A stretch of 9,206 nt of DNA from Rhodobacteraceae bacterium UBA6236 (GTDB lineage: Bacteria; Pseudomonadota; Alphaproteobacteria; Rhodobacterales; Rhodobacteraceae), in NCBI GenBank assembly GCA_002440945.1, contig DJWG01000081.1, positions 1-9,206 of the forward strand. Reading direction: 5' to 3'. The stretch's first letter is position 1. Each line of letters starts with the position of its first letter. The translations under genes and the position numbers were made by a program. Under the pieces are notes generated by a model. The model did no database searches. It had not been told where the DNA came from and saw nothing but the letters and a program-made list of their open reading frames with translations. This document shows, piece by piece, positions 1 to 5,379 of the stretch.

Positions 1-638
1 TGCAGACCCTCGGCATGACCTTTTCCGTCATGCTGCTGGTGCCCAGCTGGGCCTCGGCGGGCAATGCCATCGCTACGCTGAACGGTGCCTGGGCGCGAGT
101 GCGCGATGACGCGGCGCTGCGGTTCATGTTCGTTTCTGCGGTTTTCTATGGCCTGTCCACCTTCGAAGGGTCGTTCCTTGCCATCCGCCCGGTCAACTCG
201 CTGTCGCACTACACCGACTGGACGGTGGGCCACGTCCATTCCGGGACGCTGGGCTGGGTAGCGATGATCATCTTCGGCGCGATCTACACGCTTGTTCCCC
301 AGCTTGCGGGCCGCAACGGCATGGCCTCGCCCCGCGCGGTTGAATGGCACTTCTGGCTCGCCGTCGTGGGAACGCTGATCTACATCGTCGCGATGTGGAA
401 CGCAGGGATCACCCAGGGGTTGATGTGGCGGGCCTATGATGCCAACGGCGCGCTTTCCTACAGCTTCCTTCAGTCGGTTCAGGCGATGGCGCCCTACTAC
501 CTGATGCGGACCATCGGCGGCGGGCTGTTCCTGACCGGCGCGGTGATCTGCGCGATCAACTGCCGCATGACCCTGCGCGCGATCGAACCGCAAAGGCGTG
601 CGGGCGACCAGCCGATCCCGGCCCAACCGACGGAGTAA
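1..638 (+). CDS. ccoN: cbb3-type cytochrome c oxidase subunit I (CcoN), C-terminal part
   Basis: This is the catalytic subunit of the cbb3 heme-copper oxidase, an inner-membrane protein that reduces oxygen to water and pumps protons. The reading frame is open from the window edge (first full codon at 3), so the start lies upstream and only about the last 212 residues are seen. Visible hallmarks are the LGMTFSVMLLVPSWASAGN stretch, the helix with STFEGS carrying a conserved Glu, and the GHVHSG motif (HVH codons at 231-239). In the family the two histidines of HVH are the axial ligands of high-spin heme b3 and low-spin heme b. Several hydrophobic helices follow, ending in a short polar tail. 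The CuB histidines would lie upstream, outside the window. The TAA stop is 3 bases before ccoO. Any FNR or other oxygen-responsive promoter would also be upstream. The identification is secure; only the 5' end is missing. Confidence 0.97.
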   Translation, partial: QTLGMTFSVMLLVPSWASAGNAIATLNGAWARVRDDAALRFMFVSAVFYGLSTFEGSFLAIRPVNSLSHYTDWTVGHVHSGTLGWVAMIIFGAIYTLVPQLAGRNGMASPRAVEWHFWLAVVGTLIYIVAMWNAGITQGLMWRAYDANGALSYSFLQSVQAMAPYYLMRTIGGGLFLTGAVICAINCRMTLRAIEPQRRAGDQPIPAQPTE

Positions 639-641
639 GCG

Positions 642-1370
642 ATGCTGCGACTGCACTACAACCTTGAAAAGATCTCGATGGGGCTGGTGGGCGCGATCAT
701 CCTTGCGGCCTCCATCGGTGGGCTGGTGGAAATCGCGCCCCTTTTCACCATCGACAAAACGGTGGAAATCCCCGCCGACCTGCGCCCGCTGACCCCCTTG
801 GAGCTGGCGGGGCGGGAGATCTACATGCGCGAAGGCTGCTATGCCTGCCACAGCCAGATGGTGCGCAGTCTCGCCGACGAAATCGACCGCTACGGCCCCT
901 ATTCGCTGGCCTCCGAAAGCGCCTATGACCATCCGATGCTTTGGGGGTCCAAACGCACCGGGCCGGATCTGGCGCGTCTGGGCGAGAAATATTCCGACGC
1001 CTGGCAGGTCGCCCACCTGACCGATCCGCGCGCCGTCGTTCCAGCCTCGATCATGCCGTCCTACCCCTGGCTGTCGCAGTCGCTCGATACATCGAACCTG
1101 TCGGGCGAACTGGCGACGCTCGCCAAGTTGGGGGTGCCCTATGACGAAGCGATGGTGGCGAACGCCGAAGCGGATGCCGCAGCACAGGCAAGGCCCGATG
1201 GCACCGGAACCGAAGGCTTCCGCGCCCGCCACGGCGACCGCCCGGCGCAACGCGCCTTCGATGGCGACCCGGCGCGCCTGACGGAAATGGATGCGCTTGT
1301 CGCCTATCTGCAATCGCTGGGAACCCAGACCGACGCGGCCAAGGCCGTGCTTGCCGGAGACGCGCCATGA
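642..1370 (+). CDS. ccoO: cbb3-type cytochrome c oxidase subunit II (CcoO), monoheme cytochrome c
   Basis: This is the membrane-anchored monoheme cytochrome c subunit that passes electrons to CcoN. The 242-residue length is normal for the family. The N-terminal LRLHYNLEKISMG is typical, followed by one membrane anchor at about residues 12-32 and a periplasmic cytochrome domain. The heme c site is CYACH at residues 66-70, and Met138 in SIMPSYPWL is the likely sixth heme ligand. The motif WGSKRTGPDLARLG (101-114) is characteristic, and the C-terminal DALVAYLQSLGT matches CcoO ends. The ATG is preceded by a GGAG ribosome site at 632-635 that overlaps the end of ccoN. The last codon and stop overlap the ccoQ start (ATGA), which implies translational coupling. 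Confidence 0.97.
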   Translation: MLRLHYNLEKISMGLVGAIILAASIGGLVEIAPLFTIDKTVEIPADLRPLTPLELAGREIYMREGCYACHSQMVRSLADEIDRYGPYSLASESAYDHPMLWGSKRTGPDLARLGEKYSDAWQVAHLTDPRAVVPASIMPSYPWLSQSLDTSNLSGELATLAKLGVPYDEAMVANAEADAAAQARPDGTGTEGFRARHGDRPAQRAFDGDPARLTEMDALVAYLQSLGTQTDAAKAVLAGDAP

Positions 1371-1537
1371 GCCATGATCTGCTTGTCCTCATCGCCAAGA
1401 TCTTCGGGCCGATCTGGATGATGGGCTTTCTGCTGATCGTGGCGATCCGCGCCTATGCGCCGTCGCGCCGGGCCGCGCATGACTATGCCGCACGGTCGGT
1501 CCTGCGCCCCGATCCACGGACGGAGGATGCCGAATGA
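1367..1537 (+). CDS. ccoQ: cbb3-type oxidase small subunit (CcoQ/FixQ)
   Basis: This small single-span membrane subunit of the cbb3 oxidase is known in related bacteria to stabilise the complex, particularly the association of CcoP with CcoNO. The 56 residues begin MSHDLLVLIAKIFGPIWMMG, with a transmembrane helix at about 5-27 and then a short basic cytoplasmic tail (YAPSRRAAHDY) ending RTEDAE. Identification rests on size, topology and its fixed position between ccoO and ccoP, since the family is poorly conserved. The ATG overlaps the ccoO stop by 4 bases, and its own TGA overlaps the ccoP ATG by 4 bases, so expression should be coupled to both neighbours. Confidence 0.9.
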   Translation: MSHDLLVLIAKIFGPIWMMGFLLIVAIRAYAPSRRAAHDYAARSVLRPDPRTEDAE

Positions 1538-2409
1538 CCGATGGCCACAGCCATAAGCCCGAAGTGGACCCGGTCACCGGATACGAGACGACCGGCCACG
1601 AATGGGGCGGCATCCGGGAACTGAACACACCCTTTCCAAAGATCGCCGCCATCGCGCTTCTTCTGGCGTTCCTCTATTCGGTCGTCGCCTGGATTCTGCT
1701 GCCCGCCTGGCCCACGGGCCGCGACTTCACGCGCGGCGTCCTTGGGCTGGATCAAGGCCAGATGGCGGTCGATCGCCTGAAAACGCTGGAAGCCGCGCGG
1801 CAGACCTGGATGGCGCGCTTCGACAAACCTGACTTCACCGCGCTGGCGGCGGACAAGGCGCTGATGGCGCAGGCCATGCCCGCGGCCACGCGGCTGTTCG
1901 GCGATACCTGCGCCAGTTGCCACGGCCCGGCGGGTCGCGGCGGCCCCGGCTTTCCGGCGCTGAATGACGCCGACTGGCTTTGGGGCGGCGACCCGGAAAC
2001 GATTGCCGAAACCATCACGCTGGGCATCAACGCCACCGACGACAGCCGCGCCGCCGAAATGCCCGCCTTCGACTGGATGCCACTTGCCGACCGTCAGGCA
2101 TTGGCCGATTACGTCGTGACCCTTCCCGGTGGCAAGGCCGATTCCGCCAGCCCGGGTGCGGCGCTTTTTGCCGAAAACTGCACCGCGTGCCACGGCGACG
2201 GCGGCACCGGCGGGCTTCTGGCCGGGGCGCCGTCCCTTGTCGATCATTCGGTGATCTACGGACAGGACAAGGCCACGGTGCTGACCACGCTGCGCCACGG
2301 GCGGCGCGGGGTGATGCCGGCCTGGGGAAAAAGGCTGACCGCGCCGCAGATCAATCTTCTGGCGCTCTATCTCTCCACCCTGCCCGAAACAGGAAAGGCC
2401 GCGCCATGA
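1534..2409 (+). CDS. ccoP: cbb3-type cytochrome c oxidase subunit III (CcoP), diheme cytochrome c
   Basis: This is the diheme membrane cytochrome c that accepts electrons from soluble or membrane cytochromes and hands them to CcoO. It has 291 residues, the normal length. The N-terminal cytoplasmic stretch contains the family motif DPVTGYETTGHEWGGIREL (about 12-30), followed by a membrane helix at about 36-58 and two periplasmic cytochrome c domains. The first heme site is CASCH (126-130), with Met176 in EMPAFDWM as the probable axial ligand. The second is CTACH (216-220), with Met261 in VMPAWG as the probable ligand. The start is the ATG overlapping the ccoQ stop. The stop overlaps the next small ORF by 4 bases. 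No abnormality is seen. Confidence 0.97.
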   Translation: MTDGHSHKPEVDPVTGYETTGHEWGGIRELNTPFPKIAAIALLLAFLYSVVAWILLPAWPTGRDFTRGVLGLDQGQMAVDRLKTLEAARQTWMARFDKPDFTALAADKALMAQAMPAATRLFGDTCASCHGPAGRGGPGFPALNDADWLWGGDPETIAETITLGINATDDSRAAEMPAFDWMPLADRQALADYVVTLPGGKADSASPGAALFAENCTACHGDGGTGGLLAGAPSLVDHSVIYGQDKATVLTTLRHGRRGVMPAWGKRLTAPQINLLALYLSTLPETGKAAP

Positions 2410-2567
2410 CCCCCCGCATGCAGCGCGTCCTTGCCCTTTCCGGTGCGGCGGCGGTGGTCGCGCTTTTCCTGGGCGCCAACCTGCACCTCGTTCGGGTCGC
2501 CACCCAATCGCAACCTGTCTGCGTGGCGGTCAACGGGGCGCCGGGGCCCGCGCGGCAAAGTTGTTGA
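2406..2567 (+). CDS. 53-residue single-span membrane protein of the cco operon, function unknown
   Basis: This short gene starts with an ATG that overlaps the ccoP stop by 4 bases, the same coupling used along the operon. Its TGA is fused to a GAGGA ribosome site for the next gene, which argues that it is truly translated. The protein has a basic N-terminus (MTPRMQR), one hydrophobic helix at about residues 8-27, then ANLHLVRVATQSQPVCV and a short Pro/Gly/Ala tail ending in Cys. There are two cysteines, Cys39 and the C-terminal Cys53. From memory, similar small proteins with a SQPxCV-like motif occur after ccoP in other Rhodobacteraceae, but I cannot confirm that here. No function is assigned. 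It could be a small accessory or assembly subunit; alternatively it could be a weakly constrained leader for DUF2189 translation. Confidence 0.72.
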   Translation: MTPRMQRVLALSGAAAVVALFLGANLHLVRVATQSQPVCVAVNGAPGPARQSC

Positions 2568-2570
2568 GGA
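2566..2570 (+). promoter_or_regulatory. Ribosome binding site of the DUF2189-like gene
   Basis: GAGGA lies 7 bases before the ATG at 2578 and overlaps the TGA stop of the 53-residue ORF (2565-2567). It fixes the DUF2189-like start at 2578 rather than at an upstream in-frame codon such as 2431, which would run through the 53-residue ORF and part of ccoP's end. Confidence 0.7.
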
Positions 2571-2577
2571 TACGCCA

Positions 2578-3375
2578 ATGCTCGAACCGCTGCCCACCTT
2601 GCAAAAGCCCCGGCCCGTGCGCACCCCCTATGCCCGGCATCTGCCCGCCTTCGCGGCACTCGACTGGCTGGCTGCGGGCTGGCGCGATCTTCGGGCCGAG
2701 CCGGGAATGAGCCTTGCCTATGGCGCGACGGTGATGGTGCTGTCCTGGATCGTTCTTTGGGCGCTGCACGCGATCGGGCTTCTGTATCTTGCGCTGCCCG
2801 CGCTTTCGGGCTTCCTGATCATCGGCCCGTTTCTCGCCATCGGCCTTTACGAAAAAAGCCGTCTGCGCACCCGCGGGGAACATCCCGGCCTGTTGCGGAT
2901 GCTGCTGATCCCGCCCGAGGCAGGCGGCCAGATTGCCTATGCCGGTCTGCTTCTGGGGCTTCTGGTGCTGTTCTGGATCCGGTCGGCCGACCTGCTTTAT
3001 GCGCTGTTCTTCGGGATCCAGCCCTTCCCCGGCGCGACCGAGGCGTTTGAAAACGTGCTGACCACGCCCCGCGGCTGGGCGCTGATCGCCGTGGGCATTC
3101 CCGTGGGCGGGCTTTTCGCGGCCTTCGCCTTCGCCATTTCGGTCTTTTCGATCCCGATGCTGGTCGCCACCCGGCGCGACGCCTTGACGTCGATGGGCCT
3201 TAGCTTCGTAATGACAGTCCAGAACCTGCGCCCGATGCTGGCCTGGGGCGTAATCGTCACCCTTGGCCTGCTGCTGTCGGCCATGACCGGGCTGGTCGGG
3301 CTGCTGATCATCTTTCCGCTTCTGGGCCACGGCACCTGGCATGCCTGGCGCGCAATCGAAAGGCTTGAGACATGA
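2578..3375 (+). CDS. DUF2189-like polytopic integral membrane protein
   Basis: This 265-residue membrane protein resembles the DUF2189 family, whose biochemical role is not established. The N-terminus is cytoplasmic-looking and basic (LQKPRPVRTPYARHLP), followed by ALDWLAAGWRDLRAEPGMSLAYG, which resembles the start of the family domain. Hydrophobic segments lie at about 46-66, 68-91, 118-137, 165-195 and 222-250, giving roughly five to six membrane passes. Between them are GPFLAIGLYEKSRLRTRGE (about 83-101), a typical family stretch, and FSIPMLVATRRDALTSMGLS (190-209). The C-terminus GHGTWHAWRAIERLE also fits. The start is set by the GAGGA site. The stop overlaps the ccoS ATG by 4 bases, so it is cotranscribed and coupled with an oxidase assembly gene. 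A role in cbb3 biogenesis or membrane organisation is inferred from position only. Confidence 0.83.
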   Translation: MLEPLPTLQKPRPVRTPYARHLPAFAALDWLAAGWRDLRAEPGMSLAYGATVMVLSWIVLWALHAIGLLYLALPALSGFLIIGPFLAIGLYEKSRLRTRGEHPGLLRMLLIPPEAGGQIAYAGLLLGLLVLFWIRSADLLYALFFGIQPFPGATEAFENVLTTPRGWALIAVGIPVGGLFAAFAFAISVFSIPMLVATRRDALTSMGLSFVMTVQNLRPMLAWGVIVTLGLLLSAMTGLVGLLIIFPLLGHGTWHAWRAIERLET

Positions 3376-3545
3376 ACATCGGTTTCCTCATTCCGCTGTC
3401 ACTGGGCATGGGTCTTCTGGGCCTTGCCGCCTTCTTCTGGGCGCTGCGCCACGACCAGTTCGCCGATCCCGAAGGCGACGCCCGCCGCGTCCTGAACGTC
3501 GAGCCGCCCAAATCCCCCGTCAGACCCAGCAAGGAAGGAAAATGA
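3372..3545 (+). CDS. ccoS: cbb3-type oxidase assembly protein CcoS
   Basis: This small membrane protein is required in Rhodobacter for maturation of an active cbb3 oxidase, where it is needed for cofactor (heme b and copper) insertion into CcoN. The 57 residues have an N-terminal helix (MNIGFLIPLSLGMGLLGLAA, continuing FFWALR) and then the family pattern of a basic residue followed by QF and an acidic run (RHDQFADPEGDARRVL), with a Lys/Pro-rich tail. The ATG overlaps the DUF2189 stop by 4 bases, and the 3' end carries the AAGGAAGGAAAA ribosome site for the next gene. CcoS is normally encoded right after the copper ATPase gene ccoI. Here ccoI, ccoH and ccoG do not precede it, so they must lie elsewhere or be absent. 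Assignment rests on size, topology, motif and locus. Confidence 0.87.
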   Translation: MNIGFLIPLSLGMGLLGLAAFFWALRHDQFADPEGDARRVLNVEPPKSPVRPSKEGK

Positions 3546-3546
3546 C

Positions 3547-3777
3547 ATGTCCGAGTGGCTTCCAAGCCTGATCACCAAGACCCCGTCCGAAGGCTATGAC
3601 CTGGCCGTCAAGCTCGCCCGCGTCGCGGTCAAGCTGACCCAACCCGACGCCGAGGTCCGCGACCGCCTGCGCCCGATCTACGCCGAAGACTCCAACGCGC
3701 TGATCGCCGTCAGCCAGGTGGTCGCCACCCATTTCGCCACCGTGGCCGCCGCCAACGGCTATTGGCGCGACAGCTGA
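3547..3777 (+). CDS. 76-residue protein of unknown function, last gene of the cco unit
   Basis: I do not recognise this family. The 76-residue protein has no signal peptide, no clear membrane helix and no cysteine. It looks mostly alpha-helical and amphipathic: EGYDLAVKLARVAVKLTQPD (15-34), then a charged segment EVRDRLRPIYAEDSNALIA (36-54), then SQVVATHFATVAAANGYWRDS. The ATG lies 1 base after the ccoS stop and follows a strong purine-rich ribosome site (AAGGAAGGAAAA, 3531-3542). Third-position G/C preference matches its neighbours, so it is very likely a real gene of this operon. It ends 10 bases before the stop of the convergent pentapeptide gene. A cytoplasmic accessory role alongside the oxidase is only an inference from position. 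Confidence 0.75.
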   Translation: MSEWLPSLITKTPSEGYDLAVKLARVAVKLTQPDAEVRDRLRPIYAEDSNALIAVSQVVATHFATVAAANGYWRDS

Positions 3778-3787
3778 ACCGGCTGCC

Positions 3788-4483
3788 CTATTCCGGGCAA
3801 GGCCAACCCGCCGGGGCGGTCAACCCGGCGGGCAGAACGGTTTCGGCATCGCCGCAGGCCTGATCCAGTTGCGCCTGTTCCAGGTCCTTGACGCCCGACA
3901 GGTCGGTCTTGTCGAACCGCGTCCGCAACAAAAAGGCGCCCGCAAAATTCGCGCCTTCCAGCTTTGCCCCGGCGAACACGGTGCGCGGCATGATCGCGTC
4001 CTGCAGGTTCGCGCCGGTCATCTGCGCACCGCTGAAATCGTTGCGATAGAAATCTCCATCGCTCAGGTCGGCATCCGTCAGGTCGGCCCCCACGAAACTG
4101 ACCCGCAGGAATTCCGCCTTGACGAGCCGCGCGCCCCCCAGCTTGGCGCCGGCGAAATCCGCCCGGCTTGCCAGCGATTTTTCAAAGTTGGCCTTGCTCA
4201 GATCCGCCTGGACAAACGAGCTTCGCACCAGCTCGCTGCGCTGCAAGTTGGCCCCTGCCAGCGTGGCGCCCCCAAGATTGGTGCCCGACAGGAAGGCGTT
4301 TTCGAAGATCCCCCCCGTCATGTCGCTGCGCTGGAGGATCAGTTTCTCTTTCGAACAGCCGGTCCAGTTCACCCCCGGGGCGGGCTGGTCGCCACACTCC
4401 GCCTGCGCCGGCAAAGGAAGCATCAGCGCGCCAAACACCCCCGCCAGAAAAATCCCCGTCAACCTGCCTGCGGCGCTTGTCAT
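3788..4483 (-). CDS. Secreted pentapeptide-repeat protein
   Basis: The protein has 231 residues and a clear Sec signal peptide (basic start, hydrophobic core LTGIFLAGVFGALML, cleavage probably after AQA at 28). The mature part begins ECGDQ. From about residue 48 to 197 there is a nearly unbroken run of pentapeptide repeats with Leu, Phe or Met every fifth residue (positions 50, 55, 60 through 195). Residue 105 is Ala, a single irregularity. About 30 units would form a right-handed beta-helix of seven to eight coils. Cys30, Cys43, Cys210 and Cys229 bracket the repeat, so disulfides at the helix ends are possible in the periplasm. The C-terminus has LDQACGDAETVLPAGL, which looks like a recurring tail in such proteins. 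The start at 4483 is chosen for its GGGGAA ribosome site and signal peptide; ATGs at 4504 and 4522 lack one. Function is unknown. Confidence 0.88.
   Translation of the reverse strand: MTSAAGRLTGIFLAGVFGALMLPLPAQAECGDQPAPGVNWTGCSKEKLILQRSDMTGGIFENAFLSGTNLGGATLAGANLQRSELVRSSFVQADLSKANFEKSLASRADFAGAKLGGARLVKAEFLRVSFVGADLTDADLSDGDFYRNDFSGAQMTGANLQDAIMPRTVFAGAKLEGANFAGAFLLRTRFDKTDLSGVKDLEQAQLDQACGDAETVLPAGLTAPAGWPCPE
3807..3832. repeat. Perfect 9-bp inverted repeat at the convergent gene ends
   Basis: The arms CCCGCCGGG (3807-3815) and CCCGGCGGG (3824-3832) are perfectly complementary around an 8-base loop. The element lies 30 bases past the stop of the + strand cco unit and inside the last codons of the - strand pentapeptide gene (the PAGLTAPAG segment). 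A second weak hairpin, TGCCC/GGGCA (3784-3788 and 3795-3799), lies just before it. There is no T run on either side, so it is at best a 3'-end stabilising structure or imperfect terminator for the cco mRNA. It may equally be a by-product of coding a Pro-Ala-Gly repeat. Confidence 0.4.
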
Positions 4484-4509
4484 GATGTTCCCCGTGCTGT
4501 GCATGCTGC

Positions 4510-4515
4510 ATTTTA
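4510..4515 (-). promoter_or_regulatory. Possible -10 box of the pentapeptide-repeat gene
   Basis: The - strand reads TAAAAT, about 26 bases before the chosen ATG at 4483 and within the 81-base gap after the permease gene. It is a good match to TATAAT, but no convincing -35 hexamer sits 16-18 bases upstream. The gene could instead be read through from the ABC operon, since no strong terminator is visible in this gap. Confidence 0.25.
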
Positions 4516-4564
4516 GCACCACGGCCGACGGGATGCTTCCCTCTTGCAGAGGCGAAGCGCGATT

Positions 4565-5374
4565 TCAGCGCGGCGCCTTCCGCGACAGGAAGGCCAGCGC
4601 CGCGAAAAGCGAAATCGACAGTCCCAGAAGCATCGTCGCCGCCGCCATGATTGTCGGGTTGATCTGGTCGCGGATGCCGGAAAACATCTGCACCGGCAGG
4701 GTGCGCTGTTCGGCCGCGGTCAGGAAAAGCGCCACCACCACCTCGTCGAACGAGGTCGCGAAGGCGAAGATCGCCCCCGAGATCACGCCGGGCAGGATGC
4801 AGGGCAACGTCACCCGGAAGAAGGCCGAGGGGCCGGAGGCGCCAAGGCTATGCGCAGCACGGGTCAGCGTGGTGTCGTAGTTGGAAAGCGTCGCGGTCAC
4901 GGTGATGACCACGAAGGGCGTGGCCAGCGCGGTATGGGCCAGCACCAGCCCCAGCCGGGTGTTGGTCAGGCCGAACTGCCCGAAGAACAGGTAGCTGCCC
5001 ACCGCGACGATCACGATCGGCACGATCATGGGCGAAATCAGCAGCGCCATCACCACCCGCCGCGCCGGGAAATCGGGCCGCGCGATGCCAAGCGCGGCCA
5101 GCGTCCCCAGCGTCGTGGCGAAGACCGTCGTCAGCACCGCCACCACGCCACTGTTGAACATCGCCTGCATCCAGCGCGGGTTGCCGAACAGATCCTCGTA
5201 CCAGCGCAGCGAATATTCCCGCACCGGCAGCGTGAAGAACGGATCATGCGAGAACGACAGCGGCACGATGATGAAAAGCGGCGCGATCAGGAACAGCATG
5301 ACCGCCACCGCGAATGCCACGACCAGGGTCCGCAAAAGCCGCTCGGAAGAGGTTGCATAGGAAGGAAGCCACAT
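4565..5374 (-). CDS. ABC transporter permease, PotC-like (polyamine/opine type)
   Basis: This is the second inner-membrane permease of the importer. Its 269 residues match the usual PotC/YdcV length. Helices lie at about 15-40, 72-97, 106-133, 140-162, 195-220 and 243-263, giving six spans. The EAA coupling loop that contacts the ATPase is RAAHSLGASGPSAFFRVTLPCILPG (172-196; Gly179 and the final LPxxxPG are diagnostic), followed by FATSFDEVVVALFL, a signature of this permease subfamily. The ATG at 5374 has GGGGTG upstream and lies 5 bases after the stop of the first permease gene. A GTG at 5383 that overlaps that stop (GTGA) is an alternative start adding three residues. It is the last gene of the importer operon. 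The exact substrate cannot be told from the permease. Confidence 0.93.
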   Translation of the reverse strand: MWLPSYATSSERLLRTLVVAFAVAVMLFLIAPLFIIVPLSFSHDPFFTLPVREYSLRWYEDLFGNPRWMQAMFNSGVVAVLTTVFATTLGTLAALGIARPDFPARRVVMALLISPMIVPIVIVAVGSYLFFGQFGLTNTRLGLVLAHTALATPFVVITVTATLSNYDTTLTRAAHSLGASGPSAFFRVTLPCILPGVISGAIFAFATSFDEVVVALFLTAAEQRTLPVQMFSGIRDQINPTIMAAATMLLGLSISLFAALAFLSRKAPR

Positions 5375-5379
5375 CTTGT

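Noticed and set aside
1483..2298. 271-codon open frame on the - strand opposite ccoP
   Set aside because: It is a mirror of the well-supported ccoP gene in GC-rich DNA; the product is low-complexity Arg/Gly/Ala with no recognisable domain.
2530..3342. 270-codon open frame on the - strand opposite the DUF2189-like gene
   Set aside because: The product is His/Gln/Lys/Gly-rich and hydrophilic, a typical antisense image of a membrane protein gene, with no ribosome site.
3788..4483. Pentapeptide protein as a Qnr/MfpA-like gyrase-protecting protein or as a lipoprotein
   Set aside because: A cleavable Sec signal places it outside the cytoplasm, and the residues before Cys30 (AQAE) do not form a lipobox.
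4541..4553. Short CCTCT/AGAGG hairpin between the PotC-like and pentapeptide genes as a terminator
   Set aside because: It has only 5 paired bases with a 3-base loop and no T run on either strand.
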